Shown: positions 7,088-15,415 of the stretch, in pieces
Position numbering within the stretch: the stretch's first letter is position 1
Layout of the letters: each line of letters begins with the position of its first letter
Origin: a bacterium
GTDB lineage: Bacteria > Babelota > Babeliae > Babelales > UBA12409
Assembly: GCA_021823685.1 (NCBI GenBank)
Contig: JAKANL010000010.1
Location: 1 to 42,136, forward strand
Direction: 5' to 3'
DNA length: 42,136 nucleotides
Position numbers and translations under genes: made by a program
The notes under the pieces: generated by a model
What the model was told of the DNA's origin: nothing
What the model saw: the letters and a program-made list of their open reading frames with translations, nothing else
Databases searched by the model: none

Positions 7088-8977
7088 TTACTTATTATTA
7101 ATTTCGCCTTCGATTGGTTCGTCATCTTTTTTTTCTGGTTTTTCTGGCGAACTTTGCGCGGCTTCGGGCTGCGTTTTTTGGTAGAGCAGCTCGGCTACTT
7201 TATGCGAAGCGGCGAGCAGCTCATCGGTCGCCGCTTGCAGTGCTTGCGCATCATCGGCATGTTCTTTGAGTGCTTTTTTTGCTTTTTCCAAAGCCTCTTT
7301 TGTCTTGACTACTTCTTCGGCGGGTAGTTTTGTTTCATGTTCTTTGAGCGTTTTTTCTATTTCGAAGATGAGGCTATCAAGGCGATTGCGTTTTTCAACC
7401 GTTTCGCGCGCTTTTTTGTCTTCAGATTCGTGTTCCTGCGCTTCCTTGACCAAACGATCGATTTCTTTTTCGTCCAAGCCGCTGCTGCTCGTAATCGTGA
7501 TTTTTTGCTCTTTGTTTGTTGCTTTGTCTTTGGCCGAGACGTGCACGATGCCATTGGCGTCGATATCGAAGGTTACCTCGACTTGTGGCAAGCCACGTGG
7601 GGCTGCAGGAATTCCCTCGAGCCTGAATTGGCCGAGAAATTTATTATCTTTGACAAATTCGCGTTCACCTTGAAAGACGCGGATATCAACGGCGGTTTGG
7701 TTATCTTCTGCCGTTGAGAATACTTGTGATTTGCGGGTTGGCACGGTGGTATTGCGTTCGATGAGACGCGTCATAACACCGCCCAGGGTTTCGATGCCCA
7801 GAGAAAGTGGCGTAACGTCGAGGAGCAAGACATCGGTGACTTCGCCGGCCAAAATACCGCCCTGTATGGCGGCGCCTACGGAGACGACTTCGTCGGGGTT
7901 AACCGATTTATTTGGTTCTTTGCCAAAGAATTCACGCACGATTTCTTGTACTTTAGGCATACGCGTCGAACCGCCAACGAGAATAACTTCGCTCAATTCT
8001 GATGCTTTTACTTGTGCGTCGGCCATCGCGCGCTTGCACGGTTCGATGAGGCGTTTGAAAATGTCGGTGCAGAGACCTTCGAGTTTGGCGCGGGATATTT
8101 TAATGACCAAGTGTTTAGGGCCCGAAGCATCAGCGGTGATGTAAGGCAAATTGATTTCAGTTTCTGGGACGGTTGAAAGTTCGATTTTTGCTTTTTCAGC
8201 AGCTTCTTTGAGGCGCTGGAGAGCCATTTTATCGTTGCGTAAATCGATTCCATTAGATTTTTTGAATTCGCTGACCAGATAATCGATAACCAGTTGATCG
8301 ATATCGTCACCGCCTAACTGCGTGTCACCATTGGTCGCGCGTACTTCGATAACGCCGTCGTTAATTTCCAAGACCGAGATATCAAACGTACCACCACCAA
8401 AGTCGAATACGGCGATCAAGCCGCTCTTTTTCTTTTCCATGCCATAGGCAAGGGCTGCTGCTGTTGGCTCGTTGATGATGCGGGCAACGTTAAGGCCGGC
8501 GATTTTGCCAGCGTCTTTGGTTGCTTGTCGTTGTTGATCGTTGAAATAAGCCGGAACGGTGATAACCGCTTCAGTTATGGATTCGCCAATGTAATCTTCG
8601 GCAGCTTGCTTGAGGTAACTGAGTATGGCAGCCGAAATTTCTTGTGGCGTATATTCTTTGCCTTGGATGGCAATGGCGCAATCGCCATTTTTTTGTTTGA
8701 CGACGTGGTAGGGGAGTTTGGCTATTTCATTTTTGATTTCATCGTATCGATGGCCGATAAGGCGCTTGGCCGAGAAAATCGTATTTTCCGGGTTGGTAAC
8801 GGCTTGGCGCTTGGCAAGCACGCCGACAAGGCGGTTGCCATCTTTGGTATAGGCAACGATTGAGGGGGTAGTATTGTTGCCTTCCTTATTGGGGATAACT
8901 TTAGGTTTGCCACCCTCCATGAAGGAGACCACGGAATTGGTGGTTCCCAGGTCTATGCCGATGATTTTTTTTGCCAC
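7088..8977 (-). CDS. dnaK: Molecular chaperone DnaK (Hsp70)
   Basis: A 629-residue Hsp70 of normal length. It begins [16 protein letters not shown], has the ATPase signatures [14 protein letters not shown] and [13 protein letters not shown], then the linker [16 protein letters not shown], the substrate domain and an acidic tail ([12 protein letters not shown]). The start is a GTG at 8977 with an AAGGA ribosome binding site. A longer in-frame reading to 9064 is rejected because it would run through the promoter. DnaK binds and releases unfolded proteins with DnaJ and GrpE, neither of which is in this window. A HAIR-like inverted repeat upstream of the promoter points to control by the HspR-like protein at 865-1305. 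Confidence 0.97.
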   Translation of the reverse strand: MAKKIIGIDLGTTNSVVSFMEGGKPKVIPNKEGNNTTPSIVAYTKDGNRLVGVLAKRQAVTNPENTIFSAKRLIGHRYDEIKNEIAKLPYHVVKQKNGDCAIAIQGKEYTPQEISAAILSYLKQAAEDYIGESITEAVITVPAYFNDQQRQATKDAGKIAGLNVARIINEPTAAALAYGMEKKKSGLIAVFDFGGGTFDISVLEINDGVIEVRATNGDTQLGGDDIDQLVIDYLVSEFKKSNGIDLRNDKMALQRLKEAAEKAKIELSTVPETEINLPYITADASGPKHLVIKISRAKLEGLCTDIFKRLIEPCKRAMADAQVKASELSEVILVGGSTRMPKVQEIVREFFGKEPNKSVNPDEVVSVGAAIQGGILAGEVTDVLLLDVTPLSLGIETLGGVMTRLIERNTTVPTRKSQVFSTAEDNQTAVDIRVFQGEREFVKDNKFLGQFRLEGIPAAPRGLPQVEVTFDIDANGIVHVSAKDKATNKEQKITITSSSGLDEKEIDRLVKEAQEHESEDKKARETVEKRNRLDSLIFEIEKTLKEHETKLPAEEVVKTKEALEKAKKALKEHADDAQALQAATDELLAASHKVAELLYQKTQPEAAQSSPEKPEKKDDEPIEGEINNK

Positions 8978-9027
8978 GATATCCTTTCTTGTTGAGTGCT
9001 TAGTTTCGATATATAATACTGAATACC

Positions 9028-9057
9028 AGTATACGAGCAAATAATATTTCTTGTCAA
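9028..9057 (-). promoter_or_regulatory. dnaK promoter, sigma70 type
   Basis: On the minus strand, TTGACA (9052-9057), an 18-base spacer and TATACT (9028-9033). The predicted transcription start near 9021 leaves a leader of about 44 bases. A consensus vegetative promoter fits negative control by a repressor better than a heat-shock sigma factor. Confidence 0.8.
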
Positions 9058-9527
9058 TGGCCAACTCATATTACCTTAGTCTTAACCACTCAAATTTTTG
9101 GACGCATTCTCCCTTGTCGTTTCCCCGCACCATTCATGCGTCGCATAACGCTTGCCTTTCAAAGAGAGCTTCTCTTGCCAGCCGCTCATTTCGTCGCATA
9201 ACGCAAAATTTGAGCAAAGCCATACTTTTTCGCACATTCTGCCTGCCCGGCGTAGCTTAGCATTTCTTCGGGAATGTGCCTTTGTAAGAGAAGACTGGCG
9301 GTGCAGGCAGGGTGAGCAGGGAGGAGAAGAATTTCCCTTTTTGGTCTAGCCGGCCTGCCGTGGGGCGGGACGGGGGTTTAATCATGCATGTGTTAACGGG
9401 CGGCCTGATGAAGCAATATCTTATGGGAGTTTGCTTGGGACAAAGAAAAATTCTTCTCAAAACTTGTTTTAAAGATGGGTTCCCATGCTATTTTGAAATA
9501 AATTCGGTCGCAAGAAGGGAGTTCTTT
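9058..9527. other. 470-base region without a convincing gene
   Basis: This stretch separates dnaK from the glycosyltransferase island. Apart from the HAIR-like site it holds a 13-base direct repeat, CGTCGCATAACGC at 9139-9151 and 9192-9204. It also holds a 10-base inverted repeat (CTCAAATTTT at 9089-9098 with AAAATTTGAG at 9205-9214) that brackets the direct repeats. G-rich tracts occur around 9300-9380. Short open frames here have no ribosome binding sites and no recognisable product. No tRNA was seen. Confidence 0.5.
9074..9094. promoter_or_regulatory. HAIR-like inverted repeat, candidate HspR operator
   Basis: CCTTAGT, seven bases, ACTCAAA. Against the HAIR consensus CTTGAGT-N7-ACTCAAG this matches 5 of 7 and 6 of 7 positions with the exact spacing. 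It lies 16 bases upstream of the -35 of the dnaK promoter. The consensus is established knowledge; the assignment is inference. Confidence 0.5.
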
Positions 9528-10670
9528 ATGTCGCTACACAAATTTACCTGTTTTTGTACGTGTGTCTTTTTAAATTATCCGTTAAGCCAACCGTTTCCGA
9601 AAGTTCCCACGCGTTGTGTGAGCGATATTCACGACGCTTTTGGCATTCAACTGATAGAATATCCGCAATTCCATTCTGAGCCGGCACTTTTTTCGCCGCC
9701 GCAAAGCATTGACCAGTCAAGATTCAATAAATGGCTTCCTCACTATTTTCCCCGCACGCTGTATAAATCATGGATTGCCGTTATCAACGACGCTTGCGTA
9801 CTTCCCATAAGCCGTAAACCGCTTGATGGTACGATTTTTGATAAAAACCAACAATTTCTTGTTGGGGCGTTTAGTAAAGTTGAGCCAAATACCATCGAAA
9901 ATATGCCTGTCGAGCGCTATGAAAAACTAGCGCCGGTTGGCCAATTGTTTCACCCTGCTTTCTATCACTGGCTTATCGAAGGCTTGAGCCGCGTTACGCT
10001 TTTGCTTGATGTATTACGCAAAGATCCCGCGATAAAAATTTTGGTGCCGTACGCCAATTACGTGGCGCAGTATATGAGAATTTTGGGGTTAGAAGATCGA
10101 TGCGTTTGGGCAAAGCGCGGCACGGTATACTTTTCCAAAAAAATTTATTTGGCGCGACCGGAACATTGCGGGGCAGCCTGTCGCGAGTCGGTCTGGCGCA
10201 CAAAAAAAGAGATGTTTCATGCGCTTGGGCTAGCGTCTTGCAGCCAGAAAGAACGAACCAATATTGTTTTAGTTTATCGAACGAAACCGCCACGGGCTAT
10301 TGATAATTTTTTTGAATTGGTCAACGCGGTTAAGCGCGCATTCCCGCAATTTTCGCATGATATTATACTTTTCACGGGTAAAGAGCCCATAATCGATCAG
10401 ATCAAGATATTTCGTAAAGCGAAAATTATTCTTGCCCCGCACGGAGCCGGGCTTGCAAACATGATTTATGCAGAATCGGAAACGCCGGTAATCGAATTTT
10501 TCCCGGTAGGGAGGGGAGAAAACTTTTGTTTTTGGCATCTTGCGCAGGCTACGAAAATGAATTACTGGAATATTGGTATCCCAGAGAATCAGCTTGTTCG
10601 CGCCGCAATTTGCCGCAGTATGCGTGTTCCTATTGGAGAAACGATAACACTCATGAAGAAGCTTTTATAA
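9528..10670 (+). CDS. GT61-family glycosyltransferase with signal-like N-terminus
   Basis: A 380-residue protein. The ATG at 9528 is chosen for its AGAAGGGAG ribosome binding site; longer in-frame starts have none. Two motifs identify the GT61/DUF563 family: HWLIEGLSRVTLLL (147-160) and APHGAGLANMIYA (303-315). GT61 includes eukaryotic protein O-GlcNAc transferase EOGT and plant xylosyltransferases, and also bacterial capsule enzymes. The N-terminus (FTCFCTCVFLNYPL) is hydrophobic and signal- or anchor-like, though weaker than in the following genes. It opens a run of seven glycosyltransferase-like genes. Donor and acceptor are unknown. Confidence 0.85.
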   Translation: MSLHKFTCFCTCVFLNYPLSQPFPKVPTRCVSDIHDAFGIQLIEYPQFHSEPALFSPPQSIDQSRFNKWLPHYFPRTLYKSWIAVINDACVLPISRKPLDGTIFDKNQQFLVGAFSKVEPNTIENMPVERYEKLAPVGQLFHPAFYHWLIEGLSRVTLLLDVLRKDPAIKILVPYANYVAQYMRILGLEDRCVWAKRGTVYFSKKIYLARPEHCGAACRESVWRTKKEMFHALGLASCSQKERTNIVLVYRTKPPRAIDNFFELVNAVKRAFPQFSHDIILFTGKEPIIDQIKIFRKAKIILAPHGAGLANMIYAESETPVIEFFPVGRGENFCFWHLAQATKMNYWNIGIPENQLVRAAICRSMRVPIGETITLMKKLL

Positions 10671-10779
10671 CTTTTGCCACATTAGATTGCAAAATCCGGT
10701 TGCTCACTGTTGGGTCTATTGGTAGACTGGCAGCGAAGTTTTTTAGATAATTTTTTTCAGCATATTTTAGGAGATCACC

Positions 10780-11829
10780 ATGATGAAAAGAAGAGTCCGG
10801 TTACAAATTCTGATGTTATCGAGCATTTTTGCTTTTTCATGCCGGGCCGATATGCAACGTTACGAATACAAAGCCGCACTTTTAGAAAAAGCCGTGCCAA
10901 CTGAACTCACTGCGTACCAACTGCTTAAGAAGAATCCATTAAAAAGTGATGTCAATTACGTTGCCGTCCCGTGGTCGACGCTTATTAATGCTGGGAAAAT
11001 GTCGGAACTCTCGCAGCTTGGTTTAACGGTAGATGGCGGTTTTACGATTTGCCAACACATTCGTTATAAAGAAATTTTGCCAATTCTCAAAAAAATGGGC
11101 GTAACTGTGTTATTTACGCCACATGCAGAACCCAGCAAAGATCCAGCGATCAAAGTATTGCCTTTTCCACATATCGCCATTAATGGCATAGCCGCCAAGC
11201 CGCAAAAAGATATCTTGTATTCTTTTATCGGGTTTAGTAATCATCCGGTGCGTAAAGCCCTTTTCGATCTAACGTGGCCGAAAGATGCGGTGATTAAACG
11301 GCGCGCCGTTTGGCACTTCAGTAAATCGGGTAGTCAGACACAAAGAAGACAGCTTGCTGAAAAAAGAGAATATCAAGACGTTCTTGCGCGATCGCGTTTC
11401 TCACTTTGCCTGCGCGGAACCGGCGCCAGCACCCTGCGTTTCTGGGAGTCGCTGCAGGCCGGGGCTATTCCGGTATTACTTTCTGACGATATGATGTTGC
11501 CAGAGAATTTTGATTGGTCACGGTGCGTGATTTTCATTAAAGAAGCTGATGTTGCATCAATTGACTCGATAATTCGCGGAGTCTCCACGGAAACTGAAGC
11601 AGCCATGCGCAAGGCGTGCTACGAAGCATACGCGTACTTTCAGGGCAAAAATTTTGTGAGCGTTATAAGAGATTATTTTGATGGAGCGCGCACCGGTTCA
11701 TCGCGCGGAATTCGATCGTACCCGTCGAAGCTCTCATCCAGCGCACTAAACTGCGGGGTTTTGGCGAAGCCTGACGTAGCTCTTTTGAGTGAAGACATGG
11801 CGACGACGGATAAAAGGGTAATCGCATGA
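10780..11829 (+). CDS. Exostosin-like (GT47-type) glycosyltransferase with signal peptide
   Basis: A 349-residue protein. Residues 1-23 (RRVRLQILMLSSIFAFSCRA) form a signal peptide. Residues 199-256 carry the exostosin C-lobe pattern: QDVLARSRFSLCLRGTG, then RFWESLQAGAIPVLLSDD, then a DWSRCVIFI strand. Exostosin domains are typical of eukaryotic heparan-sulfate and plant cell-wall GT47 enzymes and are less common in bacteria. An AGGAG ribosome binding site precedes paired ATG codons (10780, 10783); the first is used here. The last four bases overlap the next gene (ATGA), so the two are coupled. After the fold the protein has a roughly 50-residue low-complexity tail. Substrates unknown. Confidence 0.82.
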   Translation: MMKRRVRLQILMLSSIFAFSCRADMQRYEYKAALLEKAVPTELTAYQLLKKNPLKSDVNYVAVPWSTLINAGKMSELSQLGLTVDGGFTICQHIRYKEILPILKKMGVTVLFTPHAEPSKDPAIKVLPFPHIAINGIAAKPQKDILYSFIGFSNHPVRKALFDLTWPKDAVIKRRAVWHFSKSGSQTQRRQLAEKREYQDVLARSRFSLCLRGTGASTLRFWESLQAGAIPVLLSDDMMLPENFDWSRCVIFIKEADVASIDSIIRGVSTETEAAMRKACYEAYAYFQGKNFVSVIRDYFDGARTGSSRGIRSYPSKLSSSALNCGVLAKPDVALLSEDMATTDKRVIA

Positions 11830-12551
11830 AGGGAATCAGCCGTTTATTTTTTAGTTTTCTAGTTTTTGGTGCTTTGATTTCAAATTGTCTTGCAATTTCT
11901 GAACAGCGCTCGTACCCGTTGTTAGTTACCTACTGGAATACAAAGGATCTTGAACGCCGAGCCGAATTTGAGCGGTGCTTTAAAGAAAACATAGCCAATA
12001 AATATATTGGTAAGATTTACGTTCTTTATGAAAAGTTTGATGGTAACGCGCCGGATTTTCTCGTTGATCCTAAAATCGAAATTATATCATGGCCGGGGCA
12101 ACCGACGTATAAAGATTTTTTCGATTTTGCCAATGAGCATCTAAAAGATCAGGTCGTCATCGTGGCGAATACCGACATCTTTCTTGATGACACGTTATCG
12201 TCTATCGAGAAGCTCGATTTTACGCGAGAGCGCCTTGTTCTTGCATTAACCCGATATAATGTACCGGAATATAAGGGGCGTTGGCGCCGTCATGTGCGAT
12301 CAATGGACACGTGGATCTTCAAAACGCCGATGGAATACAAAGATGCGCGTTATTTAATTGGTAAACCCGGCTGTGAACTTGCGATGCTCGATGAGTGGAT
12401 TGCCATTGGCTATAACGTTAGCAACCCGTCGTTGACGATAAAAACGTGGCACGTGCATTTAAATGATGCTCGTGAGTGCAGACCAGGAAATAGATGGCTT
12501 GGCGTTCGTTATGCATTTACTCCGCGATCGGTTCCCTTCACGCGGATATAG
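11826..12551 (+). CDS. Glycosyltransferase-like protein with NTD motif and signal peptide
   Basis: A 241-residue protein. Residues 1-23 (ISRLFFSFLVFGALISNCLA) are a clear signal peptide. The mature part has a Rossmann-like layout: YPLLVTYWN at the first strand, VVIVANTDIFLDD at 111-122 where a GT-A fold would place its DxD metal motif (here NTD), then RSMDTWIF and a GKPGCE-to-DEW segment that may hold acceptor-side residues. Its family was not identified with certainty. Translation is coupled to the upstream exostosin-like gene by a four-base overlap. Glycosyltransferase is the best reading from fold motifs and neighbours. Confidence 0.65.
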   Translation: MKGISRLFFSFLVFGALISNCLAISEQRSYPLLVTYWNTKDLERRAEFERCFKENIANKYIGKIYVLYEKFDGNAPDFLVDPKIEIISWPGQPTYKDFFDFANEHLKDQVVIVANTDIFLDDTLSSIEKLDFTRERLVLALTRYNVPEYKGRWRRHVRSMDTWIFKTPMEYKDARYLIGKPGCELAMLDEWIAIGYNVSNPSLTIKTWHVHLNDARECRPGNRWLGVRYAFTPRSVPFTRI

Positions 12552-12597
12552 ATGGGTTATCATATTTTTTGCTCAAATAACGTTGTGGGATATTTTC

Positions 12598-13479
12598 ATG
12601 AAGAATATAGTTTTTTTATACACCTTCTTTTGCATATGGTCGGTAGCAAGAGCTCTCCCGGTAATTTTTGTTCATCGTGGTTACCAGCCGTACGTTCAGG
12701 TCGCTCTCGACCAAGCGCTGAAGTACAATAAAGAAGTATTTCTAATCACCGATTCTGAAACCAAATATTGTCGTGTGCCAATTTTCTCAATCGATGAATA
12801 TGCAGATTTGGCAAAAAAGTTTGCTCAACATTATCTTCATTTAAGTCCTAACCCGCACGGATTTGAGCTTTTTTGCATACAGCGTTGGTTTATACTCGAG
12901 GAATTTATGAAAAAGAAGCACATTGATAGGTGCTTTTACTGTGACTCTGATGTACTGCTTTATGGAGATGTCAACGAAGCCGTTACCTATTTTGATGGTG
13001 ATGTGGCGCTTCTTGGTTCGCGTTCCAATGGACTGTCGGCAATCAATGGAGAGATGTTGTCAGGTGGTACTTGTTATATCAAACAAGCCGTTTTGGGCGA
13101 TTTAGTAGATTTTATTGCGCAGACATATGCTGACCCGAAACGACGAAGGGATTTGCGCGGGCGATTTGAAAATCGTCATAACAAAAGGCATGGTATTTGC
13201 GATATGACATTATTTACGCTTTTTGGGCATGAGCGTGAAAATATCTACGATATACGTAATTTGACCAAACCAGTTGGCAATACTTGTTTTGACCATCACA
13301 TGCGAGCCGACGATTCGGTTTATGAAATGGAACAGGTTTGTGGCATGATGGTCAAAAAAATAACATTTCGTGAAAAAATTCCGTACGGCTATAATATGGT
13401 TGCCAAGCGAGCTGTGCGCTTTTGGTGTTTGCATTTCCAGGGAGGCGCAAAAAAGCTTATGCCCTTGTATGCTCAGTAG
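12598..13479 (+). CDS. Putative DxD glycosyltransferase with signal peptide (paralogue A)
   Basis: A 293-residue protein when started at the ATG at 12598, which follows a GTGGGA ribosome binding site; a longer in-frame reading overlaps the previous gene. Residues 1-19 (IVFLYTFFCIWSVARA) are a signal peptide. The GT-A layout is a first strand PVIFVHRG, the conserved block FELFCIQRWFIL (89-100), and CDSDVLLYGD with the DSD metal motif at 116-118. A second acidic patch (GICDMTLFTLF) and a terminal WCLHFQGGAKKL follow. The gene at 13628 is a full-length paralogue. Acceptor unknown. Confidence 0.75.
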   Translation: MKNIVFLYTFFCIWSVARALPVIFVHRGYQPYVQVALDQALKYNKEVFLITDSETKYCRVPIFSIDEYADLAKKFAQHYLHLSPNPHGFELFCIQRWFILEEFMKKKHIDRCFYCDSDVLLYGDVNEAVTYFDGDVALLGSRSNGLSAINGEMLSGGTCYIKQAVLGDLVDFIAQTYADPKRRRDLRGRFENRHNKRHGICDMTLFTLFGHERENIYDIRNLTKPVGNTCFDHHMRADDSVYEMEQVCGMMVKKITFREKIPYGYNMVAKRAVRFWCLHFQGGAKKLMPLYAQ

Positions 13480-13510
13480 ATAAAAGCTTCTTGCTCAATA
13501 AAAATCTGGA

Positions 13511-13556
13511 ATCGGACTAGAGGCCCAAGAAGAGTGATCTAGTCCGGTCTTTTTTA
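13511..13556 (+). terminator. Intrinsic terminator between the two DxD paralogues
   Basis: The stem ATCGGACTAGA pairs with TCTAGTCCGGT (11 pairs, one G-U) around a 16-base loop, followed by a T-rich run. It ends the transcription unit of the first four island genes, so the next gene needs its own promoter. Confidence 0.85.
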
Positions 13557-13627
13557 TCTAATTGTTGATTATTTCCTAATCGCTATATTAAATTGCTTTG
13601 TGGTGGCGTGTGCTTTAGGGGGACGAT

Positions 13628-14638
13628 ATGCGCATGGAACTCTATCATTCTTTGGCGTGTTTAATCTTATTTCTAGCGACGATGTTTAATCTTGCGGGTA
13701 GTGAGCTTCCGATCGTTTTTATCCAAACCGGGTCATGCTCATTTTTGCGCTATACTCTTCTTCAGGCGACCAGATTTAATAAAAAAGTTATTTTACTCGG
13801 CGATCGAGTGGGGCAGAAATTTCCCGAAGTTGCCGGTTATGACATTAATCAATATTCAACATCCGCTAAAGATTTTGCGCGTATATACCTAAGGCCAGAA
13901 GACAAGAGCTCAAACCGATATCGGTTTGAGCTCTTTTGTGTACAGCGGTGGTTCATTCTGCGCGATTTCATGCGCAAGCATGCCTTAAAACATGTTTTTT
14001 GTTGTGACTCTGACGTTCTCTTGTTTTGCAATGTCGGCGAAAAATACGCTCTTTACCATAATGCTGATGTGGTTTTAATGCGCAGGAGTGGCAGTCTGGA
14101 TGGCGTCAATAACGCATTTTTTTGTTCGCCGGGGCACGTTTATTGGAAATATGAAGCTCTCGATGCTTTTTGCCATTACATAACTGATTGTTATACCCAA
14201 AATTTACCGTTTTTTAAGAAAGAATACTTTGATCGCGGGCACTTTTTTTCCGATATGAGTTTATCGACGCTTTTTGTCATAAGCGGTGCGCGCGGACACA
14301 CGGTACAATTTCTTAATGAACCGATAAATCGTGAATGCTTTGATACCTTCTTGCTGCATGACGGCGACGGCCGCTTTGAGCTTTACGAGGAACCCCTGTC
14401 TCACATGCGTGTCAAAAAGTTATATTGGCTCGACGGGATTCCCCGTTGTTTTGATATTAAAGAACGATGTATGACAAAATTATGTTGTTTGCACTGCGCT
14501 GGACCGGCAAAAAAACTTATTCGGTTGTATCACGAGCTTTCAGAAAACCAACGCGCGCCAAAAAGAGGGGTGTTAATCTGCCCGATTACGCGCGGTTTTT
14601 GCCGCGACGAGTTGCAGCTGAGCGATTTTGTTAGGTAA
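13628..14638 (+). CDS. Putative DxD glycosyltransferase with signal peptide (paralogue B)
   Basis: A 336-residue paralogue of the preceding gene. It has a signal peptide (residues 1-25, core LACLILFLATMFNLAGS), FELFCVQRWFILRDFM, CCDSDVLLF with DSD at 127-129, a FFSDMSLSTLFV segment and CLHCAGPAKKLIRLY near the end. It carries an extra C-terminal tail of about 30 residues. The start has an AGGGGGA ribosome binding site. The coding sequence contains a perfect 32-base palindrome (13904-13935) just before the FELF block, which paralogue A lacks. The 3' end overlaps the convergent gene by 66 bases, so the tail may have been gained by read-through into that gene's end. Confidence 0.75.
   Translation: MRMELYHSLACLILFLATMFNLAGSELPIVFIQTGSCSFLRYTLLQATRFNKKVILLGDRVGQKFPEVAGYDINQYSTSAKDFARIYLRPEDKSSNRYRFELFCVQRWFILRDFMRKHALKHVFCCDSDVLLFCNVGEKYALYHNADVVLMRRSGSLDGVNNAFFCSPGHVYWKYEALDAFCHYITDCYTQNLPFFKKEYFDRGHFFSDMSLSTLFVISGARGHTVQFLNEPINRECFDTFLLHDGDGRFELYEEPLSHMRVKKLYWLDGIPRCFDIKERCMTKLCCLHCAGPAKKLIRLYHELSENQRAPKRGVLICPITRGFCRDELQLSDFVR
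13904..13935. repeat. Perfect 32-base palindrome with no loop, inside a coding region
   Basis: The half AAGAGCTCAAACCGAT is followed directly by its exact reverse complement. Because of it, both strands encode SSNRYRFEL here. It is coding sequence and has no following T run, so it is not a terminator. Confidence 0.95.
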
Positions 14639-15313
14639 TCCAACAGTCCAATTGGCATGGTGCATAATAATATTTTGTGGTACCGGTAAAGACTTACCAG
14701 GTTCCCAGTTTTTACCCGTCAGTGTGCCGCCACCGAAAAATTCTTTGGGTAAATACGCCCATTTAACCGGGCAGGGGTGTGTTCTGCGTAAAAATTTATT
14801 CAAAGCGCCTTGATCGTCGCCACGTGTTGTTGGGGTAAGTTTGCGTACATCTTGCCAAAGTCTTTTAACGCGTTTATTTGCGCGTGCGGCAAAAAAGCCA
14901 GCGCAGCAAGTGCCTTGTGGGCTGTCTTTTGCGATAACCATGTCGTACTTTTTGAGCATTTCGCGAATAATGTTGCTGAATGGTCTGAAAAATTGGATAT
15001 CGATATCGGCGTAAACAAAAATGCCGCCCCAATTTTCTTTGATGGCGTCATCAATGAGATCAATTTTATCAAGCATAGTTTGATTGAACTCTTTGGTGCC
15101 ATAGTTGCCGGTACCAAGCTGATCTATAAAGCGGATGGTTACATTTAAATCATCGTTGATGCGCTGAATGCTCGGGGCAAACCAGTCGTCTTTTAAGATG
15201 GCGTGCGATTTGCTGTAAAATGTGTACAGGTTAAGTTTTTCTGATTTTGTTTGAGCTCTTGCGTTGATCAAACATGACAGCAGTAATAACCCAAATATTT
15301 TTGTTTGTTTCAT
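14573..15313 (-). CDS. GT77-like nucleotide-sugar transferase with signal peptide
   Basis: A 246-residue protein started at the ATG at 15313, seven bases after a GAGGAG ribosome binding site; an upstream in-frame ATG is rejected. Residues 1-20 (IFGLLLLSCLINARA) are a signal peptide. The fold shows VYADIDIQFFRPF with the DID metal motif at 103-105, the segment GTCCAGFFAARANKR, then RGDDQGALNKFL. This is the pattern of the nucleotide-diphospho-sugar transferase family (PF03407/GT77), known from plants, algae and other eukaryotes, where members act in the Golgi. The gene is leftward and its 3' end overlaps paralogue B. Substrate unknown. Confidence 0.78.
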   Translation of the reverse strand: MKQTKIFGLLLLSCLINARAQTKSEKLNLYTFYSKSHAILKDDWFAPSIQRINDDLNVTIRFIDQLGTGNYGTKEFNQTMLDKIDLIDDAIKENWGGIFVYADIDIQFFRPFSNIIREMLKKYDMVIAKDSPQGTCCAGFFAARANKRVKRLWQDVRKLTPTTRGDDQGALNKFLRRTHPCPVKWAYLPKEFFGGGTLTGKNWEPGKSLPVPQNIIMHHANWTVGLPNKIAQLQLVAAKTARNRAD

Positions 15314-15415
15314 CAGTCGGCTCCTCAGTTTACGTTTTTTTAGCTTCTTTGTTGTGTAACATAAAGCCGGCAAATGAGCAACTGCGATTTGTGGCAATAA
15401 CTCGTTTTGATGGTA

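Noticed and set aside
8985-9002. A CIRCE-like half-site (GAGTGCTTAG) near the dnaK start
   Set aside because: The second half is missing at the required nine-base spacing and no HrcA gene is present.
8978-9064. A longer N-terminus for DnaK
   Set aside because: The extra residues are not Hsp70-like and the frame crosses the -10 element; the GTG at 8977 has the ribosome binding site.
9215-9330. tRNA or other small RNA in the gap before the glycosyltransferase island
   Set aside because: No cloverleaf, TψC or anticodon-arm pattern could be drawn on either strand.
9312-9527. A longer N-terminus for the GT61 protein
   Set aside because: No ribosome binding site and no family match; the ATG at 9528 has a strong site.
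13849-14031. A minus-strand open frame containing SSNRYRFEL
   Set aside because: It is a shadow created by the 32-base palindrome; no ribosome binding site or plausible product.
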